DNA from: CG2-30-40-21 sp043806395
GTDB taxonomy: Bacteria; UBA9089; CG2-30-40-21
NCBI GenBank assembly: GCA_043806395.1
Contig: JAZDHC010000042.1
Span: 1-5,293, forward strand
Length of the DNA stretch: 5,293 nt
Direction: 5' to 3'
In this document: positions 1 to 5,198 of the stretch, piece after piece
Numbering within the stretch: the stretch's first letter is position 1
How the letters are laid out: every line of letters starts with the position of its first letter
Translations under genes and position numbers: made by a program
The notes under the pieces: generated by a model
What the model saw: the letters and a program-made list of their open reading frames with translations, nothing else
The model's database searches: none
What the model was told of the DNA's origin: nothing

Positions 1-98
1 ATTTTGATATTTTTCCACCGCAGAGACGCAGAGTCGCAGAGAAGAAACGCTGAGTGAAGCATATAAATTCTCTGCGACTCTGCGTCTCTGCGGTTCAT
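1..98. repeat. 98-bp hairpin-forming interspersed repeat, copy 1
   Basis: The sequence matches 5196-5293 at 97 of 98 positions; the only difference is G54 versus A5249. It contains a perfect 26-bp inverted repeat, arms 18-43 and 68-93, around a 24-nt loop (44-67). Each arm is three tandem 8-bp units (CGCAGAGA, CGCAGAGT, CGCAGAGA at 19-42). The single difference lies in the loop, so both copies can form the same long stem. No reading frame inside looks like a protein. A palindromic non-coding repeat of the REP or MITE type is the best description; mobility is inferred, not shown. The copy lies upstream of uppP and its 5' limit is cut by the window edge. Confidence 0.93.
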
Positions 99-141
99 AA
101 TGAGAATTACTGCCTACCGACAATTAAGAGTTGACGAGACA
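99..141. repeat. Degenerate flank of the 98-bp repeat, inverted relative to 5155-5198
   Basis: Positions 99-141 align with the reverse complement of 5155-5198. By hand alignment 32 of 44 columns match with one gap. The first 13 bases (AATGAGAATTACT) are identical and both ends finish in GAGACA. Because the flank sits downstream of copy 1 and upstream of copy 2 in opposite orientation, the full element was probably a longer palindrome whose outer arms have decayed. Reading 118-141 as codons gives RQLRVDET, and the partner gives RQFKVVET, with two synonymous third-base changes. That might be a coding fossil or chance. Confidence 0.6.
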
Positions 142-189
142 GTAGAGAGAGTATTGCCACTTTCTTTTCGTTCTGTTTTCTCTATATTC

Positions 190-216
190 ATCTGTGTAAT
201 CTGTGTAATCTGTGGA
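190..216 (+). repeat. Tandem 9-bp repeat, three units (ATCTGTGTA)
   Basis: Three consecutive 9-bp units occupy 190-198, 199-207 and 208-216; the first two are ATCTGTGTA and the third is ATCTGTGGA. No inverted partner was seen nearby, unlike the other two repeat families in this window. The tandem array ends directly against a TATAAT at 217-222, so it fills the spacer and -35 region of any promoter there. It also puts a Val-Ile-Cys repeat in frame with uppP, which can mislead automatic start calling. Confidence 0.85.
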
Positions 217-239
217 TATAATCTTAATTGCACAATTAA
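217..239 (+). promoter_or_regulatory. Possible uppP promoter -10 box with overlapping palindrome
   Basis: A perfect TATAAT lies at 217-222, about 46 bases before the uppP start. No good -35 hexamer sits at 16-18 bp spacing (194-199 is GTGTAA, three matches to consensus), so the promoter is uncertain. Directly downstream is a perfect palindrome, TTAATTG (224-230) and CAATTAA (233-239) with a 2-bp centre, which would cover the predicted transcription start. That is a plausible operator position, but AT-rich palindromes of this size can occur by chance. Confidence 0.35.
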
Positions 240-255
240 AATTATTTCAAATCAA

Positions 256-261
256 AAGGAG
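256..261 (+). promoter_or_regulatory. uppP ribosome binding site (decides the start)
   Basis: AAGGAG is placed 6 nt before the ATG at 268. An in-frame ATG at 262 directly abuts this motif with no spacer, and in-frame upstream codons run through repeat sequence with no comparable motif. This supports 268 as the start. Confidence 0.85.
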
Positions 262-267
262 ATGTCA

Positions 268-1083
268 ATGCACGATATTGTTGTTAGTATTATTCTGGGT
301 ATTGTTGAGGGGATCACGGAATTTCTTCCTATTAGCTCTACAGGTCATTTGATCCTTGCCGGGAACTATTTGAAGTTTGTTGGTGAAAAGGCTAATGCCT
401 TTGAGATATTCATTCAGTTGGGAGCCATTTTTGCTGTTTTGGGCTATTTTCGCAGTCGTATCGTACGGTTAATCCAGAGTCTGTCTGGCAAACCAATGAC
501 AGAAGGATTATCACAGGGTATTGCCTGGAGGTTTACAATTGGCATAGGTATTGCTTTTATTCCTTCTGCTGTGCTGGGTTTACTGTTTCATGATATTATT
601 GAGGACAAATTATTTAACCCCAGTACTGTAGCCATTGCCCTTATTGTTGGCGGCATAGCCATCCTGATTATTGAGCGATTTTTCAAGGAGCCAAAAGTCC
701 ATGTAATGGAACAATCAACATGGCTGCAATCATTTTGGATTGGTATGGCACAATGCCTTTCCCTTATCCCGGGCATGTCCCGTTCAGCCTCAACCATTAT
801 GGGTGCACGGGTTTTAGGGCTTGATGCTGCAACTGCGGCAGAGTTTTCCTTCTTTCTGGCTATTCCAACCTTATTTGCCGCCACCATCTACAGCCTTCTC
901 AAGGTAATTTCATCCCTTTCCTCTGCAGATGCTCTTACCTTTGGCATTGGATTTTTTGTATCTTTTGTGGTTGCATATTTAGTAATTGCTGGATTTATGG
1001 CTTTTATTAAACACCATAGTTTCATTGTCTTTGGCTGGTATCGCATTGTTCTGGGGATAATTGTGTTGATAATTTTGAGATAG
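268..1083 (+). CDS. uppP: Undecaprenyl-diphosphatase UppP (BacA family)
   Basis: This integral membrane phosphatase converts undecaprenyl diphosphate to undecaprenyl phosphate on the outer face of the inner membrane. It recycles the lipid carrier for peptidoglycan and surface polysaccharides, and family members can confer bacitracin tolerance. The 271-aa product has the usual length. The first conserved block, residues 14-28, is EGITEFLPISSTGHL, giving the family's acidic pair (Glu14, Glu18), Ser24 and His27. The second, PGMSRSAST at 168-176, includes Arg172, corresponding to the essential arginine of the E. coli enzyme. EFSFFLAIP (192-200) and a GWYRI motif near the C-terminus (256-260) are also typical, and hydrophobic segments occur throughout. 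The frame is open upstream to 100, but that extension is repeat-derived; the AAGGAG before 268 and the family N-terminus fix the start. The next gene follows after 9 nt. All expected catalytic residues are present. Confidence 0.96.
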   Translation: MHDIVVSIILGIVEGITEFLPISSTGHLILAGNYLKFVGEKANAFEIFIQLGAIFAVLGYFRSRIVRLIQSLSGKPMTEGLSQGIAWRFTIGIGIAFIPSAVLGLLFHDIIEDKLFNPSTVAIALIVGGIAILIIERFFKEPKVHVMEQSTWLQSFWIGMAQCLSLIPGMSRSASTIMGARVLGLDAATAAEFSFFLAIPTLFAATIYSLLKVISSLSSADALTFGIGFFVSFVVAYLVIAGFMAFIKHHSFIVFGWYRIVLGIIVLIILR

Positions 1084-1086
1084 GAG
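1082..1086 (+). promoter_or_regulatory. Ribosome binding site overlapping the uppP stop codon
   Basis: AGGAG at 1082-1086 shares two bases with the uppP TAG stop and lies 6 nt before the ATG at 1093. A TTG at 1087 in the same frame touches the motif with no spacer, so ATG 1093 is preferred. The overlap suggests co-transcription and possible translational coupling with uppP. Confidence 0.75.
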
Positions 1087-1092
1087 TTGGAA

Positions 1093-1767
1093 ATGACCAA
1101 ATATTTAGGCAGTCTCCTTATCATCAGCTTGTTTACAGGGGTGGGATATTCATTTTCTATGGAAGATATTGTCCCACCATATGTTGTATGGGATAATAAC
1201 AGTTATCCTGATGGTGCCAATATTTGGACTGACAGCATCATCGGTTTTGGGCTGGCTGATTATGGCTCATCTGGTGTTGCTACGACAAGTATCAGGGCAA
1301 CCTTAGACAAGATTAACCAGCCTATAACCATAGAAAACAAAGGGGATCATTATGACATCACTTGTACAATAACCACCACGAATATTCCTATGTATAATAA
1401 GGAAATGCTTATCCGCATTGAAGCTATGGATAATGCAGGCAATGAGATGAAAACCTTTGAATGCAGGGTACTTGTCAGTAGCAGAACACTATCATTGGAA
1501 AATATTATTGCTTACCCAAATCCGTGTCAGCCATCCTCAGGCAATATCTTTTTTTCACCCTTACCGAGGGATGTAGAGATTCAAATATTTGATGTAAGTG
1601 GGGAAAATATTCGAGAGGTTTGTCTGCCTGCCCTTTCTGAAGGAATATGGGAGTGGAATTTGCGAAACAATGAGGGTGATGGAGTTGCGCCGGGGTTGTA
1701 CATTTATCTGATTAAGGACAGGGAGAGGCATACTACAACTACGGGAAAGATATTGATCATCCGATAA
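1093..1767 (+). CDS. Secreted protein with Ig-like and FlgD-Ig-like C-terminal domains
   Basis: The 224-aa protein begins with a Sec-type signal peptide: Lys3, a hydrophobic stretch at about 6-20, and likely cleavage near Ser22. Residues about 27-128 resemble bacterial Ig-like surface domains, with an early PP, a SSGVATTSI segment (59-67) and the strand-like AMDNAGNE (111-118). Residues about 135-224 match the FlgD-Ig / type A sorting-like pattern: YPNP (141-144), IQIFDVSG (163-170), WEWNL (186-190), GVAPGLYIYLI (197-207) and a terminal GKILIIR. Such domains commonly end extracellular proteins of FCB and candidate-phylum bacteria. Whether this one is a type IX secretion signal or a structural cap cannot be told here. 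No catalytic motif is seen and the specific function is unknown. It lies 9 nt after uppP and probably shares its transcript. A TTG start at 1087 is possible but less likely. Confidence 0.8.
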   Translation: MTKYLGSLLIISLFTGVGYSFSMEDIVPPYVVWDNNSYPDGANIWTDSIIGFGLADYGSSGVATTSIRATLDKINQPITIENKGDHYDITCTITTTNIPMYNKEMLIRIEAMDNAGNEMKTFECRVLVSSRTLSLENIIAYPNPCQPSSGNIFFSPLPRDVEIQIFDVSGENIREVCLPALSEGIWEWNLRNNEGDGVAPGLYIYLIKDRERHTTTTGKILIIR

Positions 1768-1791
1768 TCCATGCCTTGTATGACATCACCA

Positions 1792-1844
1792 TATACCATA
1801 AATGCCCAAAAAATTGGTTGACTTTTATGCGAGTTAATGGTATA
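1792..1844. repeat. 8-bp inverted repeat overlapping the rpoN -10 region
   Basis: TATACCAT at 1792-1799 is matched by its reverse complement ATGGTATA at 1837-1844, with 37 nt between. Extending each half inward gives TATACCATWAA. The right half overlaps the extended -10 of the rpoN promoter and the centres are 45 bp apart. The pair could be two operator half-sites of a repressor or an accidental match; the sequence alone does not decide. Confidence 0.4.
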
Positions 1845-1846
1845 AT
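1818..1846 (+). promoter_or_regulatory. Sigma-70-type promoter of rpoN with extended -10
   Basis: TTGACT at 1818-1823 (five of six consensus bases) and a perfect TATAAT at 1841-1846 are separated by exactly 17 bp. A TGG at 1838-1840 directly before the -10 makes an extended -10. Transcription should begin near 1853. This leaves the GTG at 1856 almost leaderless and gives a leader of about 45 nt for the ATG at 1898. rpoN would therefore be transcribed independently of the uppP pair. Confidence 0.8.
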
Positions 1847-1897
1847 CTCAAGCAAGTGCAAGAGAAAATGCAAGGGAAATCTGGTGAAAAATATCAT

Positions 1898-3280
1898 ATG
1901 TTGAAACAAAGTACAACACTAAGAACGACTCAGCAATTAATGCTATCTCCCTTCCTACGAGAAGAGTTGAAGATTCTTCAGCTTCCAAGCCTCAATCTCC
2001 TTGATCGAATAGATATTGAATTGATGGAAAATCCAGCGTTAGAGGAAGAGGGTTCGAGGTTAGAATCCTTTACCTCAACAGTTATAGAAGAGTCTTCTAA
2101 TCATCGTGGGGAAGAGGTGGATTGGGAGAAATGGGTTGAACATGGAAAAAACTATTTTTCTGAAGGGACATCTTTAGCAGGAGAAGACACAGAATATGAA
2201 CCCTTAATTGCCACAGAAGACCCTTCTTTGCCTCAATTTTTGTTAAATCAACTTCAATTAGAGCAGGTATCTTCAAAAGAAGTTTCTATAGGTGAAATAT
2301 TAGTCAGCTATATTGACGAGGATGATGGTTATTTCAAGGGAAATATAGATGAGGTAGCTGCTATTACCCATGCTACAGCCGACGAGGTCCAGCGAGTTCT
2401 GTCAGTAATACAAACCCTTGAGCCTACTGGCGTTGGAGCCAGAGATCTGGTTGAATGCCTGAATATCCAGATTCAAGAGCTGGGGCTTAATGACTCTCTT
2501 CTGTCTGAGATAGTAAGCAAGTATTTTGAAGAGATAAGAAATGGCAATTTTGACCTCATTGCTGAAAGGCTTAATGTTTCTAAAGAACGAGTCCTGAAAT
2601 TGATTGAATTTCTAAAAAAGTTAGAACCAAAACCAGCAAGGGGTTATTCCGGTTCAAGGCCAAGATATGTTATTCCGGATGTTACCATTGATAGGGAGGG
2701 ATCAATTACCCTTAACAACTCATTTATCCCCAGCCTGAAGATTAGCTCTTATTGTCAGCTATTATTGAAAAATAAACAACTAACCCAAGAAGAAAAAGAA
2801 TATATCAAGGAAAAATTAAATAAAGCCGTAGAATTTATGAGAGCACTTGAAAATAGAGGGTCTACTTTGCAGGTTATATGTAAAACAATATTTGAGCATC
2901 AGCATAATTTTTTAAGTCAGGGTGAGGAAGGGCTTACTCCCTTAACCCTCTCGGATATCTCTGAAGTGATCAAGCTTCACGAATCCACTATAAGTAGAAG
3001 CGTCTCAAATAAGTATGTAAAAACACCGCTGGGAACGCTACCCCTTAAGTATTTTTTTGTTAGTGGGGTAAAGGATAGTGAAGGGACAAAGATTTCTGCC
3101 CTGAATATAAAAAATAGAATTCAAGCTCTGATAAAAGAAGAGGAGATAAAGCCATTAAGTGATGACAAGATTCAGGAATTATTGAAAGAGGAAGGCATCC
3201 TTGTAGCTCGAAGAACTGTAGCTAAATATCGGGAGGAATTGGGTATTCCACCGATAAGTAAACGGAAGAAAATAAAATAA
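1898..3280 (+). CDS. rpoN: RNA polymerase sigma-54 factor RpoN
   Basis: RpoN directs core RNA polymerase to -24/-12 promoters that need an ATP-driven enhancer-binding activator. The 460-aa product has all expected regions. The activator-interacting region I (1-50) carries the family-like LRTTQQLMLSP and LQLPSLNLLDRI. An acidic linker (about 50-110) follows. The core-binding domain (about 110-250) includes YIDEDDGYF (138-146) and EPTGVGARDL (175-184). The helix-turn-helix lies around 349-374 with HESTISR (361-367), followed by NKYVKTPLG and LKYFF. A perfect RpoN box, ARRTVAKYRE, is at 437-446. Family members usually read IDEDGY, so the second D after IDED is a minor variant. ATG 1898 is chosen because the family N-terminus begins there and the promoter's predicted start is near 1853. 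Its ribosome binding site is weak (GGTGA, 10 nt upstream). In-frame GTG 1856 and ATG 1868 would add 14 or 10 residues. The usual neighbours lptB and hpf are absent. Confidence 0.96.
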   Translation: MLKQSTTLRTTQQLMLSPFLREELKILQLPSLNLLDRIDIELMENPALEEEGSRLESFTSTVIEESSNHRGEEVDWEKWVEHGKNYFSEGTSLAGEDTEYEPLIATEDPSLPQFLLNQLQLEQVSSKEVSIGEILVSYIDEDDGYFKGNIDEVAAITHATADEVQRVLSVIQTLEPTGVGARDLVECLNIQIQELGLNDSLLSEIVSKYFEEIRNGNFDLIAERLNVSKERVLKLIEFLKKLEPKPARGYSGSRPRYVIPDVTIDREGSITLNNSFIPSLKISSYCQLLLKNKQLTQEEKEYIKEKLNKAVEFMRALENRGSTLQVICKTIFEHQHNFLSQGEEGLTPLTLSDISEVIKLHESTISRSVSNKYVKTPLGTLPLKYFFVSGVKDSEGTKISALNIKNRIQALIKEEEIKPLSDDKIQELLKEEGILVARRTVAKYREELGIPPISKRKKIK

Positions 3281-3286
3281 AGAGTG

Positions 3287-3353
3287 CCCACGAATAACAC
3301 GAATTGTCACAAATATTTTTTCCATTCGTGCTCATTCGTGAAGATTCGTGGGG
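3287..3353. repeat. Hairpin repeat of CACGAAT units between rpoN and the binding-protein gene
   Basis: The left arm carries CACGAAT at 3289-3295 and 3298-3304 and the variant CACAAAT at 3308-3314. The right arm carries its complement ATTCGTG at 3324-3330, 3334-3340 and 3344-3350, exactly 10 bp apart. A 9-nt T-rich loop (3315-3323) separates the arms. CCCACGAAT at 3287-3295 pairs with ATTCGTGGG at 3344-3352. The inner stem has mismatches and one bulge because the left spacing is 9 then 10. It begins 6 nt after the rpoN stop and could slow or end transcription. With no U-tract after the stem it is not a canonical terminator. It looks like a dispersed non-coding repeat family distinct from the end repeats. 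Confidence 0.85.
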
Positions 3354-3365
3354 AAATAAAAATTC

Positions 3366-3371
3366 AGGAGG
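3366..3371 (+). promoter_or_regulatory. Strong ribosome binding site of the binding-protein gene
   Basis: A perfect AGGAGG is followed by a 7-nt spacer to the ATG at 3379. It is the strongest translation signal in the window. No convincing promoter was found between 3281 and 3365, so transcription may come through from rpoN or start within the hairpin repeat. Confidence 0.88.
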
Positions 3372-3378
3372 GTAAATT

Positions 3379-5097
3379 ATGTTTCGAATCATTGTGTTCT
3401 TTTTCATCTTCACCATGTTTTCTGCCGGGTGTACAAAACATACAGATACGCTAAAAAAGGGTACATCAAAGTATGGTGGAACTCTTTTATTAAGCACCAC
3501 CTCGGATCCAAAGTCGTTTAATGAGATAATTGCCAAAGAATCCTCGACAAGCAAGGCTATTGGTTTCTTGTTTGAGGGGTTAACCAAGACAAATGGGGTA
3601 ACCACAGAGGTAGAACCATGTCTGGCTGAGGACTGGAATATCTCTGCGGATGGTCTGGTCTGGACATTCTTTTTGCGAAAGGATGTAAAATGGTTTGATG
3701 GCAAGCCATTTACAGCTGATGATGTGCTTTTTACCTATAATTCATTAATATACAACAAAGATATTCCCTCCTCTGCCAGGGATATTTTTACCATTGAAGG
3801 CAAACAGATAAAGTTTGAAAAGATAGATGATTATACCGTCAAACTTACCCTTCCTATTGCCTTTGCTCCCCTGCTGAGACTGCTGGGACAGGCAATTCTC
3901 CCCAAACATGCCTTGGAAGAGGCTGTCAAAGCTGGTAAATTTAACTCTACCTGGGGGGTTGATACCCTGCCATCAAAGATAATTGGTACCGGTCCATTTA
4001 TGCTGACTGAATTTAAGCCGAGTGAAAGATTGGTTTATACCAAAAATCCAAACTATTGGCAAAAGGATAAAGAGGGCAAGTCATTGCCTTATATTGATAA
4101 AATTGTCAGTCTTATTGTGGAAAAGGACGATATTCAGCTTGTACAATTTGAATCAAAGGAGATTGATGTCTTAAGTATTCGAGAAAAGGATTTTGCCTAT
4201 CTTAAAAAGAAGGAACAAAAGGGAAATTATACGGTCTATGACTGTGGTCCAGCCTTTGGTACAAACTTTATCAGCTTTAACCAGAATCCTAATGTTGTTA
4301 AGCAGCCAAAATTAAGCTGGTTCAGGGATAAAAATTTCAGAAAGGCTGTTGCCCAGTCAATAGATAAGCAAACCATTATTAATAATGTGATGAATGGGAT
4401 TGGTCATCCTCAGGATGCAGCCATGGAAAAGGCAGCCGTTATCTTTCATAATCCCTTTGTTACAAGGTATGAATATGATTTGAATGAGGCAAAAAGAATC
4501 CTTGCTGATGCGGGCTATAAGGATAATGATGGGGATGGAATTATCGAGGATAAGGCTGGAAACCCCATAAAATTTACCTTGATTACCAATGCAGATAATA
4601 CCGTCAGGCAAAGTATTGGGACAATAATTGTTGCGGATTTGAAAAAACTTGGCATGGATGTTTCCTTTACTCCGATGGAATTTAACAGCATGGTGACTAA
4701 ATTAACATCTACTTATGATTGGGATGCTGTTCTGATAGGGCTTACTGGTGATGTTGAACCCCATGGCGGGAAAAATGTCTGGACAACAGATGGACACCTT
4801 CACCTCTGGAACATGAAGCCAGCAAGCGATAAACAACTAAAGATATGGGAAAAATACCTGCCAACATGGGAAACAGAATTGGATAGTATCTTTAATAAAG
4901 GTGTATCTGAATTGGATGTCGCCAAACGAAAAGCACTTTACTGGAGATGGCAGGAGATTGTAGCAGAAGAACTTCCAGTTATCTACACAATTAATGGGGC
5001 AGCATTGCACGGGGTAAGAAACAAGTTTGGCAACCTCCAGCCAACGGCTTATGGCGGTGTACTGCATAATGTGGAGAGGGTGTGTATTGAGGAGTGA
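3379..5097 (+). CDS. Lipoprotein substrate-binding protein of a peptide-type ABC transporter (SBP_bac_5 family)
   Basis: Proteins of this family sit on the outer face of the inner membrane and deliver oligopeptides, dipeptides, nickel or other solutes to an ABC permease. The 572-aa product starts with a short lipoprotein signal (FRIIVFFFIF, then SAGC with Cys18 as the lipidation site; Ser at -3 is less common than Leu). Family motifs run in order: YGGTL (32-36), DPKSFNEI (43-50), LAEDWNISADGLVWTFFLR (82-100), VKWFDGKPFTADDVLFTYN (103-121), IIGTGPFMLTEF (201-212), NPNYW (223-227), FRKAVAQSIDK (320-330) and AKRILADAGY (371-380). DNDGDGIIED (382-391) resembles a calcium loop, a common insertion in this family. 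The GDVEPHGGKNVW and LHLWN segments (457-478) and the C-terminal WQEIVAEELPVIYTING (524-540) look like one subfamily of uncertain ligand. The length is normal and the gene intact. No permease or ATPase gene follows in the 196 bp visible. Confidence 0.94.
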   Translation: MFRIIVFFFIFTMFSAGCTKHTDTLKKGTSKYGGTLLLSTTSDPKSFNEIIAKESSTSKAIGFLFEGLTKTNGVTTEVEPCLAEDWNISADGLVWTFFLRKDVKWFDGKPFTADDVLFTYNSLIYNKDIPSSARDIFTIEGKQIKFEKIDDYTVKLTLPIAFAPLLRLLGQAILPKHALEEAVKAGKFNSTWGVDTLPSKIIGTGPFMLTEFKPSERLVYTKNPNYWQKDKEGKSLPYIDKIVSLIVEKDDIQLVQFESKEIDVLSIREKDFAYLKKKEQKGNYTVYDCGPAFGTNFISFNQNPNVVKQPKLSWFRDKNFRKAVAQSIDKQTIINNVMNGIGHPQDAAMEKAAVIFHNPFVTRYEYDLNEAKRILADAGYKDNDGDGIIEDKAGNPIKFTLITNADNTVRQSIGTIIVADLKKLGMDVSFTPMEFNSMVTKLTSTYDWDAVLIGLTGDVEPHGGKNVWTTDGHLHLWNMKPASDKQLKIWEKYLPTWETELDSIFNKGVSELDVAKRKALYWRWQEIVAEELPVIYTINGAALHGVRNKFGNLQPTAYGGVLHNVERVCIEE

Positions 5098-5099
5098 AA

Positions 5100-5141
5100 A
5101 TGACAAAACTGTCCCGTCTTTCTCCGACACTGGAAAGTTGA
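5100..5141 (+). other. Ribosome binding site plus 13-codon reading frame, possible truncated next gene
   Basis: GAGGAG at 5089-5094, inside the end of the binding-protein gene, is followed after 5 nt by an ATG at 5100. The frame reads MTKLSRLSPTLES and stops at 5139-5141. The geometry is what a following permease gene would show, but the peptide does not resemble a permease N-terminus and is soon followed by repeat-flank sequence. It may be a gene remnant cut by a repeat insertion, a tiny peptide, or chance. Confidence that it is functional is low. Confidence 0.2.
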
Positions 5142-5154
5142 CGCAACACAAGAG

Positions 5155-5198
5155 TGTCTCAACAACCTTAAACTGACGCAATGGTAGTAATTCTCATT
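5155..5198. repeat. Degenerate flank of the 98-bp repeat, inverted partner of 99-141
   Basis: The reverse complement of this block matches the flank after copy 1 at about 32 of 44 columns, including 13 identical bases next to the repeat. It overlaps the first three bases of copy 2. Together with 99-141 it suggests that the complete element has outer terminal inverted arms beginning GTAATTCTCATT. The similarity may continue weakly further inward but cannot be aligned reliably by eye. Confidence 0.6.

Noticed and set aside
18..93. End repeat considered as part of a CRISPR array
   Set aside because: There are only two distant copies, no regularly spaced repeat-spacer units and no cas genes. The three-unit arms are tandem without spacers.
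746..760. TGGCAC resembling the -24 element of a sigma-54 promoter
   Set aside because: The GC dinucleotide expected 10 bp after the GG is TT, and the site is inside uppP.
588..1124. Minus-strand reading frames across uppP
   Set aside because: They lie antisense to a clearly recognised gene, show no family motifs and have low-complexity composition typical of shadow frames.
3222..3704. 160-codon minus-strand frame spanning the rpoN end and the binding-protein start
   Set aside because: It overlaps two well-supported genes and the hairpin repeat, and has no recognisable domain.
4522..4551. DNDGDGIIED as an EF-hand or dockerin domain
   Set aside because: It is a single acidic loop inside a normal binding-protein fold, where such insertions are common; there is no paired repeat.
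5137..5163. GTTGA/TCAAC and ACAC/GTGT hairpin as a terminator
   Set aside because: The stem is short with an asymmetric internal loop and has no T-run after it.
4837..5181. Minus-strand frame over the end of the binding-protein gene and the repeat flank
   Set aside because: It is mostly antisense to a conserved C-terminus. Only its first codons resemble the left flank, which is treated as repeat homology instead.
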